Origin: an uncultured Lachnospiraceae bacterium
Lineage (GTDB): Bacteria > Bacillota > Clostridia > Lachnospirales > Lachnospiraceae
Direction: 5' to 3'
DNA length: 34,202 nt
Assembly (NCBI GenBank): GCA_947631985.1
Contig: CANRNK010000011.1
Span: forward strand, 1 to 34,202
Below are positions 7,793 to 16,430 of this stretch, piece after piece. A program made the position numbers and the translations under genes. The notes beneath the pieces are model-generated. The model was given only the letters and a program-made list of their open reading frames with translations, did no database searches and was not told the origin of the DNA. Positions within the stretch are counted from its first letter, which is position 1; the number at the start of each line of letters is the position of its first letter.

Positions 7793-8827
7793 TTAATTGG
7801 CAGAAGCAAATGCCGCATCTCTTGCAGAATCAAAAGTTGTTACATTGACTGGGCCCAAAAGAGGCGTTTTGAAGACAGGAACTGGGTTATCAAATTCATT
7901 GTAGTAAACGTATTGAGAGGTGATATTGATCTGTTCAAAGATTCCTTCATCTACAATTTCGATATTAGTTCCATCAAGTGCCATTCTTTTTAAAGCAGGA
8001 GCAGTGGCAGAACTAACCTGATAATAAATAGCATTTTCAGACACATTAAAAAAATCAATTCGATCTTCCGTCAGAACCTGAATCTCATTCGTTGAAATTT
8101 GGTATCGACACAAACGATATTGATAGCTCACATCCATGAAATAAATAAAGTCATCCTGTATAATAGGATTCCAAACACTACGTTCAAGAATCAGCTTCAT
8201 ACTATGGTCAGAGAGATTGAGAGAATAAAGATTGTGGTCTTTTTCCACACCATTAAAATAGATCAGCCCGTTTTGTGAGGAAGCTGGATTAATAATTTGT
8301 TTTGCAATTTCAATCGGGTTCTTTCGATCAAGATCCTGACGATAGAGTGTCATCCCGTTAGTGGCGTCATAGTGCTGATAATAGAGATGATTTTCAATCA
8401 AAGACACAATTTGAGCGGGATCTTTATTAAAACAGGTCATTTTGGTCCCCTTTAATGTGGAGCGGTACACACCAGTCATACTTCTGACAGAGCCTAGTCC
8501 GGATGCAGCAGAAGAATCAGCCTGATAATAATATAGATAGTTACCTGCAACATTAAGAGATTCTATTTTAATATCAGCGAGTTTTCTACTATTTGTTTCA
8601 TCGGAATTCATTGCATAAAGGGATCCATTATCATAGGCATTGGAGAAATATACAGTTCCGTTTTCCTCACAAAAAAGGCCTTTGTTGTTCAGATTACCAG
8701 CTGTATTGCCAGTTGTTCCAGGAGGATTTTCTGGAATTCGTCCAAGATAAAGATTTGCAAAAAACATGACGAATAGAAGCAGTATGACTATGGGGAGCAG
8801 GAATTTGACAGCAAGTTTATTGTTCAT
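7793..8827 (-). CDS. Membrane-anchored DUF5050 domain protein
   Basis: This 344-aa protein has an uncleaved-type N-terminal membrane segment (VKFLLPIVILLLFVMFFANLYL) and then an extracytoplasmic domain. The domain is made of repeated aromatic-rich units such as GTVYFSNAYDNGSLYAMNSD, GNYLYYYQ, HLYYQHYD and LIYFNGVEKDHNLYSLN. These are the repeats of DUF5050, which resembles a beta-propeller. AAGGAGG lies 7 nt before the start. It is monocistronic, transcribed divergently from pheA, and convergent with folC. Function is unknown; surface binding or sensing is the usual guess for such propellers, and nothing here narrows it. Confidence 0.82.
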   Translation of the reverse strand: MNNKLAVKFLLPIVILLLFVMFFANLYLGRIPENPPGTTGNTAGNLNNKGLFCEENGTVYFSNAYDNGSLYAMNSDETNSRKLADIKIESLNVAGNYLYYYQADSSAASGLGSVRSMTGVYRSTLKGTKMTCFNKDPAQIVSLIENHLYYQHYDATNGMTLYRQDLDRKNPIEIAKQIINPASSQNGLIYFNGVEKDHNLYSLNLSDHSMKLILERSVWNPIIQDDFIYFMDVSYQYRLCRYQISTNEIQVLTEDRIDFFNVSENAIYYQVSSATAPALKRMALDGTNIEIVDEGIFEQINITSQYVYYNEFDNPVPVFKTPLLGPVNVTTFDSARDAAFASAN

Positions 8828-8866
8828 TGGGAAACCTCCTTATCCATAAAAAAAGATATTATCTGT

Positions 8867-8894
8867 ATTATAGCGATAATTTTGTGTAATGCAA
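8867..8894 (-). promoter_or_regulatory. Promoter for the DUF5050 gene
   Basis: Minus-strand TTGCAT (8894-8889), 16-nt spacer and perfect TATAAT (8872-8867), about 40 nt before the start codon. Confidence 0.6.
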
Positions 8895-8954
8895 AGTCTT
8901 TCTATCCAAAGGAGAGGTATTTGTGATTTGTAATGTAAAAACTAAGTTAAATTC

Positions 8955-8983
8955 TTGAATAAAGGCGGAGAATGGTTTAAGAT
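8955..8983 (+). promoter_or_regulatory. Candidate promoter for the pheA operon
   Basis: TTGAAT (8955-8960), 17-nt spacer and TAAGAT (8978-8983), about 70 nt before pheA. No terminator or T-box is visible in the 224-bp divergent gap, so the pheA operon does not appear to be leader-attenuated. Confidence 0.4.
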
Positions 8984-9051
8984 AATTGAAATAGATGGAT
9001 TGGTGATTTTGCGAGTCTGAATAGAAGAATGATGGACGGGAGTAGACAGGG

Positions 9052-10182
9052 ATGATAGATTTGGCGGAACTTAGGGTAAGGATAGATGAAATTGACCGGG
9101 ATATTGTGCAGCTATATGAGCAGAGGATGGAGATTTCAAGGCAGGTAGCAGAGTTCAAAATTGGGACGGGAAAGAAGGTCTTCGATAAGGAGCGTGAGGT
9201 TGCCAAGTTAAAATCGGTAAAAGATTTAACACATAATGATTTTAACCGACATGGAATAGAAGAATTATTTGAGCAGATTATGTCAATGAGCAGGAAGTTG
9301 CAGTATCAGTTACTGGCGGATACGGGAACAACTGGTAAGTTACCTTTTATTGGAATAGATGAGTTAGACCGCATGAAAGCACGTGTTGTATTTCAGGGGG
9401 CCGATGGGGCCTATTCGCAGGCAGCAATGGAACGGTATTTTGGAGAGCAGGTTGGAAGTTTTCATGTAGATACTTTTCGGGATGCAATGATTGCAATTGA
9501 AGAGGGAAGTGCGGATTTTGCGGTGCTTCCAATAGAGAACTCGTCAGCGGGCATTGTAAGTGAAATCTATGATTTACTGGATGAATTTGAGAATTATATT
9601 ATTGGAGAACAGGTCATTGAAATTGAGCACTGTTTATTAGGCTTACCAGGGACGAAGAAGGATGAGATTGAGACAGTATATTCGCACCCTCAGTCTTTGA
9701 TGCAGTGTGAGAAATATTTAGCAGGATACAGTGACTGGAAACAGATCAGTATGCACAATAATGCATTTGCAGCAAAGAAGATAGCTGAGGATGGAGTACT
9801 TTCGCAGGTAGCGATTGCATCAGCATATGCAGGAAAAATCTATGGTCTTGAGGTGCTTGAGAAGAAAATCAATGATAGTGCAACGAATTCCACGCGTTTT
9901 ATCATTGTATGTAATCAAAAGATATTTTTAAAGGAGGCAAAGAAAATCAGTATCTCCTTTGAAATTCCTCACGAAAGTGGTTCTTTGTACCATATGTTAT
10001 CTCACTTTATCTATAATAACCTAAATCTGACCAAAATTGAAAGCCGGCCTATGGAAGGAAGAAACTGGGAATATCGATTTTTTATGGATTTTGATGGAAA
10101 TCTGTCTGATAGTTCGGTTAAGAATGCACTTAGGGGATTGAGAGAAGAAGCAAAGAATATGAAAATACTTGGTAACTATTAA
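9052..10182 (+). CDS. pheA: Bifunctional chorismate mutase / prephenate dehydratase (P-protein)
   Basis: This converts chorismate through prephenate to phenylpyruvate, for phenylalanine. Three modules are visible in 376 aa. An AroQ chorismate mutase covers about residues 1-88 (LRVRIDEIDRDIVQLYEQRM). The prephenate dehydratase is at about 110-285, with GADGAYSQAA, ENSSAGIV, YSHPQSLMQC and the catalytic NSTRF. An ACT domain at about 297-376 carries HESGSL and ESRP, the usual phenylalanine-binding motifs, so feedback inhibition is expected. DUF815, Ppx/GppA and PPK genes follow closely, an unusual companion set for an aromatic amino acid gene. Confidence 0.97.
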   Translation: MIDLAELRVRIDEIDRDIVQLYEQRMEISRQVAEFKIGTGKKVFDKEREVAKLKSVKDLTHNDFNRHGIEELFEQIMSMSRKLQYQLLADTGTTGKLPFIGIDELDRMKARVVFQGADGAYSQAAMERYFGEQVGSFHVDTFRDAMIAIEEGSADFAVLPIENSSAGIVSEIYDLLDEFENYIIGEQVIEIEHCLLGLPGTKKDEIETVYSHPQSLMQCEKYLAGYSDWKQISMHNNAFAAKKIAEDGVLSQVAIASAYAGKIYGLEVLEKKINDSATNSTRFIIVCNQKIFLKEAKKISISFEIPHESGSLYHMLSHFIYNNLNLTKIESRPMEGRNWEYRFFMDFDGNLSDSSVKNALRGLREEAKNMKILGNY

Positions 10183-10197
10183 GGAGAAGAGTGCTAC

Positions 10198-11472
10198 ATG
10201 AGGGAAACTGAGCTAATACTATACAGATTAGGTGAACGGGATGTTTTGATTAGGGATATGGCCAGGCTGATGGAGGAGTTTGATCTGGTTTCATTTTATG
10301 ATGTAGTCAATCGCATCCTTGAGATGGCGGCACAAAATGGTTTTTATGGCAACCTTTGGCATTGCTGTCTTACCGATTTTCTTTTAAATCATGAAAATGC
10401 ATATTCACTTGGATGTGAAATCCATGGAGAGAGCAATGCCTCTTTAAAAGAACTTGTATTACATGATTTTGAGATCATTTCTGAATTGTATCACTATGAC
10501 TTTAATTTATTCCCTAAGGGAGCGCACAAAGAGGTGCTAAGCAGTATCCTGGAATTTAAGGAAAGTGTGAAGGGTGGAAACATCTATAATGACAGAATCA
10601 GAAGCTTAATCTGTGAAACAGCAGTGATGCTTGGGGGTTGCAAAAAAACGGAGGATTTCGGCGAAATTGTAACGAAATGTTATGAGAAATATGGTGTGGG
10701 AAAATTTGGACTTCATAAAGCATTTCGGATACAGAACCAGAATGGAAAGACGGAAGTGGTTCCAATCCGAAGAATTACACATGTGAATCTGGATGATCTG
10801 GTTGGATATGAAATTGCTAAAAAAAAGCTAATTGAGAATACAGAGGCGTTTGTTGAAGGCAGGAGGGCGAATAATTGCCTGTTATTTGGCGATGCAGGAA
10901 CAGGAAAATCTTCTAGTATTAAGGCAATTATCAATCAGTATTATGATCAGGGTCTTCGTATTATTGAAATTTATAAGCACCAGTTTCAAGAGTTGAATGA
11001 AGTACTGGCACAGGTGAAAAATCGAAATTACAAATTTATTATTTATATGGATGACCTGAGTTTTGAAGAGAATGAATTAGAGTATAAGTATCTTAAGGCG
11101 GTGATTGAAGGTGGAATGGAAAAGAAACCAGATCATGTCTTAATCTATGCGACCTCTAACAGGAGACACCTGATTCGGGAAACCTTCCGGGACAAAGAGG
11201 ATAGAAGAGAAGGGGATATTCATACAGGAGACACGGTACAGGAAAAACTATCACTTGTTGCGAGATTTGGAGTAACAATTTACTTTGAAGCACCAATGAA
11301 AAAAGAGTTTCAGCAGATTGTTCTGACTTTGGCTAAAAGAAATCAGGTAGAGATGGAAGACGAGGCGATATTGGCTGAAGCAAATAAATGGGAATTGTAT
11401 CATGGGGGTATGTCTGGCAGAAGTGCACAGCAGTTCATAGATTATCTTCTTGGAACAAAAGTCGGAAAGTGA
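10198..11472 (+). CDS. DUF815-family AAA+ ATP-binding protein
   Basis: This 424-aa protein has an uncharacterised helical N-terminal region (about 1-190) and a C-terminal P-loop ATPase. Walker A is GDAGTGKSSS (about 231-240), Walker B is IIYMDDLSFE (about 281-290), and ATSNRRHL resembles sensor 1. This is the pattern of DUF815, an AAA+ family of unknown role widespread in bacteria. It begins 15 bp after pheA behind AAGGAGAAG, and the Ppx/GppA gene starts 10 bp after it, so the genes are almost certainly co-transcribed. I know of no established substrate for this family. Confidence 0.85.
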   Translation: MRETELILYRLGERDVLIRDMARLMEEFDLVSFYDVVNRILEMAAQNGFYGNLWHCCLTDFLLNHENAYSLGCEIHGESNASLKELVLHDFEIISELYHYDFNLFPKGAHKEVLSSILEFKESVKGGNIYNDRIRSLICETAVMLGGCKKTEDFGEIVTKCYEKYGVGKFGLHKAFRIQNQNGKTEVVPIRRITHVNLDDLVGYEIAKKKLIENTEAFVEGRRANNCLLFGDAGTGKSSSIKAIINQYYDQGLRIIEIYKHQFQELNEVLAQVKNRNYKFIIYMDDLSFEENELEYKYLKAVIEGGMEKKPDHVLIYATSNRRHLIRETFRDKEDRREGDIHTGDTVQEKLSLVARFGVTIYFEAPMKKEFQQIVLTLAKRNQVEMEDEAILAEANKWELYHGGMSGRSAQQFIDYLLGTKVGK

Positions 11473-11482
11473 GGAACTTTGT

Positions 11483-13033
11483 ATGCCTGTGAGTATGTTT
11501 GCAGCGATCGATGTTGGCTCGTATGAGCTGGCAATGAAAATATTTGAGTTTTCCAGAAAAAATGGGATGAGAGAAATTGACCATGTCCGACATAGAATTG
11601 ACCTTGGCACCGATACTTATGCGACGGGAAAAGTGAGTTACGCAAGAATGGATGAGCTTTGCCGGGTTTTGCGTGAATTTTCAGATATCATGAAAAGTTA
11701 CAAAGTGGAGCATTATAGAGTCTATGGTACAAGTGCAATCAGAGAAACAGAGAATACAAATATTATTCTGGATCAGATTAAAATAAGAACTGGAATGAAA
11801 ATTGAGATTTTGAGTAATTCTGAACAGCGTTTCCTGGATTATAAATCGATTGCGTCTAAGGGTGAGTTTTTCAATAAAATCATTGATAAAGGGACTGCAA
11901 TTGTAGATATTGGCGGGGGAAGTATCCAGCTTTCTCTTTTTGACAAAGACAGCCTGATTACAACACAAAATCTACGGCTTGGGATACTCCGCATTAGAGA
12001 AAAACTGGTTAAAATCGAGCCAGTTCGATATCAGATTGACGGACTGGTGGAAGAGATGGCACTGAGCCAGCTTATGACGTTCAAAAAACTATTTCTCAAA
12101 GACCGTGATATCAAGAACCTGATAATTGTAGATGATTATGTTTCTGTCGTGTTACAGCAAAAAGGCTCTATGACAAAGGAAAAGGGATTTGTTACAGCTG
12201 AAGATTATTGCAAGTTTTATGATTTGCTGAAAACAAAGAATGTGGAAGAAATTGCAATTTATCTTGGGATTCCAGCTGAGAATGCACATCTTTTATATAT
12301 TTCCGCCATTCTGATCAAGCAGATGCTACGTATTATGGAGATTGAATTAATCTGGGCACCTGGGGTGACATTATGTGATGGAATTGCATATGAATATGGG
12401 GAGAGAAATCGACTGATTACACATCCACATAATTTTGAGCAAGATATCATTGCTTGTGCCAAGAATATAAGCAAGCGTTTTATGGGAAGCAAGAAAAGAG
12501 GGGAAACACTCGAACAGATTTCCAAAACAATTTTTGATAGTATGAAAAAAGCACATGGGTTAGGCAAGAGAGAGAGACTCTTTCTTCAGCTTGCAGCAAT
12601 TTTGCATGATTGTGGAAAGTACATTACATTGTCTACAGTTGCAAGCTCTTCCTATAATATTATTATGGCAACTGAGATTATTGGACTTTCCCACCAGGAG
12701 AGAGAAATTGTTGCCAATATCGTAAAATATAATCATATTGAATTTGAGTATTATGAAGAGGTCAGCAAAAAGTCATCTATGGACAAGCAATCGTATCTGA
12801 CCATAGCAAAGCTGACCGCAATTTTAAGGGTTACAAATGCACTTGATAAGAGTCATAAGCAGAAATTTAAGAATTTCAAGACGACATTAAAGGACAACCA
12901 ACTAGTTATTCTGGTAGAGACAAATGATGATATTACCCTGGAAAGAGGTCTCTTTCAGGAAAAAGCTGATTTTTTTGAAGAGGTCTATAGCATCAGACCT
13001 GTGATTAAGCAGAAGAAAATCAATCAAATCTAA
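11483..13033 (+). CDS. Ppx/GppA family phosphatase with C-terminal HD-like domain
   Basis: Family members hydrolyse inorganic polyphosphate from the end (exopolyphosphatase) or pppGpp. The 516-aa protein has the sugar-kinase/actin-like fold: FAAIDVGSYEL at the start, YGTSAIRET, then IVDIGGGSIQLSLF for phosphate binding. A C-terminal HD-like region contains LAAILHDCGKYI and LSHQEREIVANIVKYN. The track start at 11450 overlaps DUF815 by 23 nt. The Met at 11483 has GAGG 8 nt upstream and gives MPVSMFAAIDVGS, so it is preferred. The polyphosphate kinase gene follows 27 bp later, which favours exopolyphosphatase as the role. Polyphosphate and pppGpp activity cannot be separated from sequence. Confidence 0.9.
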   Translation: MPVSMFAAIDVGSYELAMKIFEFSRKNGMREIDHVRHRIDLGTDTYATGKVSYARMDELCRVLREFSDIMKSYKVEHYRVYGTSAIRETENTNIILDQIKIRTGMKIEILSNSEQRFLDYKSIASKGEFFNKIIDKGTAIVDIGGGSIQLSLFDKDSLITTQNLRLGILRIREKLVKIEPVRYQIDGLVEEMALSQLMTFKKLFLKDRDIKNLIIVDDYVSVVLQQKGSMTKEKGFVTAEDYCKFYDLLKTKNVEEIAIYLGIPAENAHLLYISAILIKQMLRIMEIELIWAPGVTLCDGIAYEYGERNRLITHPHNFEQDIIACAKNISKRFMGSKKRGETLEQISKTIFDSMKKAHGLGKRERLFLQLAAILHDCGKYITLSTVASSSYNIIMATEIIGLSHQEREIVANIVKYNHIEFEYYEEVSKKSSMDKQSYLTIAKLTAILRVTNALDKSHKQKFKNFKTTLKDNQLVILVETNDDITLERGLFQEKADFFEEVYSIRPVIKQKKINQI

Positions 13034-13060
13034 ATAGGTAATACAGCAGAGGGTGAGAGT

Positions 13061-15235
13061 ATGGAAAGCAGTGTAGTAAATAGTAAAGCAATTGCGAAGA
13101 AGAGTTTGGATAAAAAGATTGATTTCAAAAGTCCGGAGCTGTATATTAATCGTGAGCTGAGCTGGATTCGTTTTAACGAAAGAGTCTTATGCGAAGCCAG
13201 AGATAAGCAGATTCCATTATTTGAAAGACTAAAGTTCTTAAGTATTACGGCATCAAATCTGGATGAGTTTTTTATGATTCGGGTTGCATCCTTAAAAGAT
13301 ATGGTAAATGCAGGATATGATAAAGTGGATCTTTCTGGAATGCTTCCAGAAGAACAGCTGAATATGATTAACCGGGCTGCCCACGAGTTGGTACACACAC
13401 AGTACACGACCTATAATCGGTCTCTGATTCCAGCATTATTGCAAAACAAGATTAGAATGATTGAATCCCATGAGGCATTAAATGAACAGCAAATGGCATT
13501 TGTTGACAATTATTTTCTTCAAAACGTATATCCGGTCCTGACACCGATGGCAGTGGATTCCTCAAGGCCCTTTCCTTTAATACGAAATAAGTCTCTCAAT
13601 ATTGGTGCACTTGTTACGAAAAAGGGAGAAACAGGATTAGATTTTGCGACTGTGCAGGTCCCAAGCGTTTTGCCAAGAATTGTGTCTATTCCATCCATTG
13701 ATGCTGGAAAAAGTTTAATTCTATTGGAAGAGATTATTGAAAGAAATATTTCAAAGTTGTTTTTGAATTATGATATTATCTGTGCCCATCCTTTCCGGAT
13801 TATGAGAAATGCAGATCTGGCAATCGATGAAGATGAGGCGGAGGATTTATTAAAAGAAATTGAGAGACAGCTTAAGAAGCGGCAATGGGGAGAAGCAATC
13901 CGCCTTGAAGTGGATGAGAAGATGGATGCCAGGCTCCTCGCAATGCTACAGAATGAGTTGGACATTAGCCGGGATGAAATCTATGAGATTAGCGGTCCTC
14001 TTGATCTTACTTTTTTGATGAAAATGTATGGGAGTGAAGGATTTGAATCCTTAAAGTATTCAAAATACACGCCACAAATAGTCCCCGGTTTATCGGCGGA
14101 GGACTCTGTTTTTGATAAAATCCTGGAGGGGGATATTTTACTTCACCACCCCTACCAGACATTTGAACCGGTTGTAGAATTGATCCGACAGGCGGCAAGG
14201 GATCCACAGGTCCTGGCGATTAAACAGACATTGTACAGAGTAAGCGGAAATTCTCCCATTATTGCAGCACTTGCACAGGCAGCTGAGAATGGAAAACAGG
14301 TATCGGTATTAGTAGAATTAAAAGCAAGGTTCGATGAAGAGAATAATATTGTATGGGCAAAAAAACTTGAAAAATCGGGTTGTCATGTAATTTACGGATT
14401 GGTTGGTCTGAAAACACATAGTAAAATCACCTTAGTAGTCCGCAAAGAAGAGGATGGCATAAGAAGATATGTACATCTTGGGACGGGTAATTATAACGAT
14501 GCAACAGCAAAAATATATACGGATATGGGCATTATGACCTGTAATGAAGAAATTGGAGAGGATGCAACAGCTGTTTTTAATATGCTATCAGGATATTCCG
14601 AACCAATTAGCTGGAATAAATTATCGCTGGCACCACTTTGGTTGAAAAATAAGTTTTTATATTTGATTAGAAGAGAAAAAGAAAATGCACAAAATAATAA
14701 ACCGGCTAAAATCATTGCAAAAATGAATTCACTTTGCGATCAGGATATTATTATGGCTTTGTATGAAGCAAGCGCAGTGGGTGTCCCAATCGAGTTGATT
14801 GTACGAGGAATCTGTAGTATTAAAGTTGGGATTCCAGGTGTAAGTGAAACGATTACGGTTCGCTCAATTATAGGAAACTTTCTAGAACATTCTAGAATTT
14901 TTTACTTCGAAAATGCAGGTAATTATGAAGTGTATATGGGAAGTGCAGACTGGATGCCAAGGAATCTGGAACGAAGGGTTGAAATTCTTTTTCCAGTTGA
15001 AAAAAAGGAATTAAAGGAGCAGATACTGCACATCCTGGAATGGCAGCTACGGGACAATCGGAAAGCACATGTTTTAACACCAGAAGGAACCTATGAAAAA
15101 GTAGATCGCAGAGGAAAAGAAACGTTTGACTCACAGTTGGCTTTTTGTGAGGAAGCAATAGAAAAAGTGAAGGCAGCAGAACTCGAAATATTAAACAATA
15201 GAGTCTTTATTCCAGAGACTCATATTTTGGAGTAG
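13061..15235 (+). CDS. ppk1: Polyphosphate kinase 1
   Basis: PPK1 reversibly transfers the ATP terminal phosphate to a growing polyphosphate chain. At 724 aa it has the full family layout: N domain (INRELSWIRFNERVL), head domain, and two phospholipase-D-like catalytic domains. Catalytic-region motifs include LYRVSGNSPI, ARFDEENNI, the GLKTHSKI histidine expected to be phosphorylated, and HLGTGNYND. RRVEILFPV occurs in the last domain. GAGGGTGAGAG supplies the ribosome binding site. Placement directly after the Ppx/GppA gene gives a synthesis/degradation pair in one operon. No truncation or missing motif is seen. Confidence 0.97.
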   Translation: MESSVVNSKAIAKKSLDKKIDFKSPELYINRELSWIRFNERVLCEARDKQIPLFERLKFLSITASNLDEFFMIRVASLKDMVNAGYDKVDLSGMLPEEQLNMINRAAHELVHTQYTTYNRSLIPALLQNKIRMIESHEALNEQQMAFVDNYFLQNVYPVLTPMAVDSSRPFPLIRNKSLNIGALVTKKGETGLDFATVQVPSVLPRIVSIPSIDAGKSLILLEEIIERNISKLFLNYDIICAHPFRIMRNADLAIDEDEAEDLLKEIERQLKKRQWGEAIRLEVDEKMDARLLAMLQNELDISRDEIYEISGPLDLTFLMKMYGSEGFESLKYSKYTPQIVPGLSAEDSVFDKILEGDILLHHPYQTFEPVVELIRQAARDPQVLAIKQTLYRVSGNSPIIAALAQAAENGKQVSVLVELKARFDEENNIVWAKKLEKSGCHVIYGLVGLKTHSKITLVVRKEEDGIRRYVHLGTGNYNDATAKIYTDMGIMTCNEEIGEDATAVFNMLSGYSEPISWNKLSLAPLWLKNKFLYLIRREKENAQNNKPAKIIAKMNSLCDQDIIMALYEASAVGVPIELIVRGICSIKVGIPGVSETITVRSIIGNFLEHSRIFYFENAGNYEVYMGSADWMPRNLERRVEILFPVEKKELKEQILHILEWQLRDNRKAHVLTPEGTYEKVDRRGKETFDSQLAFCEEAIEKVKAAELEILNNRVFIPETHILE

Positions 15236-15267
15236 TATTTTGACAAAAGAGGCAGATAGGAGTTAAT

Positions 15268-15918
15268 TTGAAACTGGTAATTTTTGACTTGGATGGAACG
15301 CTTGCGGACTCAATTGAATCCATTACGTATTGCGGCAATTACGCACTTAAGCAAGCAGGATTGAGAACTTTTGAAAGGGAGGATTATCAATATTTTGTTG
15401 GAGATGGGGTTGTTTCACTGGTGAGCAGAATGGTAAAGGCGGCTGGAGATGAAAAACTGAAATCATTTGATCTTGTTAAAAAGGAATATGATAAGATTTT
15501 TGAAGAATATTGTATGTATGAGGTCAGACCCTATCCGGGAATTGTAGAATTACTTGAGCAGCTAAAGCAAAGAAATCTACTTGTGGCTGTCTTATCCAAC
15601 AAACCACATGCAAGAACAATCGATGTAATCCATGCTTTATTTGGGAAACATGTATTTGATGCCATTCAAGGGCAACAGGATGGAGTGTTGAAGAAGCCGA
15701 GTCCAGAAGGTGTGTTTGAAATTGCAAAGCAATTAGAGGTAGATCCCTCTGAAATTCTATATCTGGGAGACACGGATACAGATATGAAGACGGGAAAGTC
15801 CGCTGGAGCTTATACCCTGGGTGTTCTCTGGGGATTTAGAAAGCAGGATGAATTGATTGATAATGGTGCAGATGCAATTATAGAAAACCCACTTGATGCA
15901 CTTTTGTATTTAGGATAG
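15268..15918 (+). CDS. HAD superfamily phosphatase, phosphoglycolate phosphatase-like
   Basis: This 216-aa cytosolic phosphatase has the HAD motifs in order: DLDGTLADS (nucleophile Asp) at residues 6-14, LSNK (motif II) near 111, a Lys in KKPSPEG, and LYLGDTDTDMKTG (motif IV acids). The helical cap at about 15-85 is that of Gph/PpaX-type enzymes. The start codon is TTG with AGGAG 5 nt upstream. It lies 32 bp after ppk1 and is probably the last gene of that operon. PpaX-type members hydrolyse pyrophosphate, which would fit a polyphosphate operon, but the substrate is not decidable from sequence. Confidence 0.87.
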   Translation: MKLVIFDLDGTLADSIESITYCGNYALKQAGLRTFEREDYQYFVGDGVVSLVSRMVKAAGDEKLKSFDLVKKEYDKIFEEYCMYEVRPYPGIVELLEQLKQRNLLVAVLSNKPHARTIDVIHALFGKHVFDAIQGQQDGVLKKPSPEGVFEIAKQLEVDPSEILYLGDTDTDMKTGKSAGAYTLGVLWGFRKQDELIDNGADAIIENPLDALLYLG

Positions 15919-15996
15919 TTTCGACTTGTCTAAATTGAGTCAAATTACCTGTGAATCCCTTTATTTTTCAGATTTAAAAAATCCTGTTAATATGCA

Positions 15997-16025
15997 TTGA
16001 CAAATGGATAGTAGCATATTATAAC
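15997..16025 (+). promoter_or_regulatory. Strong promoter for the 87-aa acidic protein
   Basis: Perfect TTGACA (15997-16002), 17-nt spacer and TATAAC (16020-16025), about 40 nt before the ATG at 16066. Confidence 0.7.
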
Positions 16026-16065
16026 TATTAAATAAAGAAATCATATTGGGATGGGAGGGAGATAG

Positions 16066-16329
16066 ATGCACGAATTTGATGATGCGGTTTTACGTTGTTT
16101 TTTAAAGAACCAGTCTCAATTATTTCCTGAAGATGTTGCTAGTAATCTTGAAGAAGCAGAAGCTTATCTGGAAGAGTGTATGGCAGTTGTTGTAGACTCA
16201 ATCAGCGAAGTCATAGAGTACTTTGAGGATGAAGGAATTGATATCGCAGGACAAGATGAAGAAGAGATTTTGGATGCTTCAGAAGTATTCGACGTTGGTG
16301 ATGGCAGATATTTAATCGTAGCAGGTTGA
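16066..16329 (+). CDS. Small acidic protein of unknown function
   Basis: This 87-aa protein is very acidic, with runs such as EEAEAYLEE, EYFEDEGID and GQDEEEILDASE. It is predicted to be mostly helical with a short C-terminal strand (GRYLIVAG). There is no signal peptide, membrane helix or metal-binding pattern. I do not recognise the family. It is clearly a real gene: strong promoter, an excellent GGGAGGGAG ribosome binding site, and its own terminator. It is monocistronic. High negative charge could suit a protein-binding or regulatory role, but this is only a guess. Confidence 0.75.
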   Translation: MHEFDDAVLRCFLKNQSQLFPEDVASNLEEAEAYLEECMAVVVDSISEVIEYFEDEGIDIAGQDEEEILDASEVFDVGDGRYLIVAG

Positions 16330-16342
16330 TGATAATCAAATA

Positions 16343-16385
16343 AAAGAAGCTCCTCCTTCCATTGATTCAGGAAGTAGGAGCTTTT
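16343..16385. terminator. Bidirectional terminator
   Basis: AAGCTCCTCCTTCC pairs imperfectly with GGAAGTAGGAGCTTTT across a 9-nt loop, with a T-tract downstream on each strand. It separates the convergent acidic-protein and Cof-type HAD genes. Confidence 0.8.
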
Positions 16386-16430
16386 GTTATGTGAATAAAT
16401 CTTGAAAATGAATCAAAAAAGAAAATTGAC

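Noticed and set aside
9000-9051. Another copy of the two-hairpin element before pheA (GATTGGTGAT similarity)
   Set aside because: Only a few bases match, no hairpin 2 and no AGATGGGA motif.
11251-11610. 119-aa minus-strand ORF over the DUF815/Ppx junction
   Set aside because: Antisense shadow across two real genes with no start signal.
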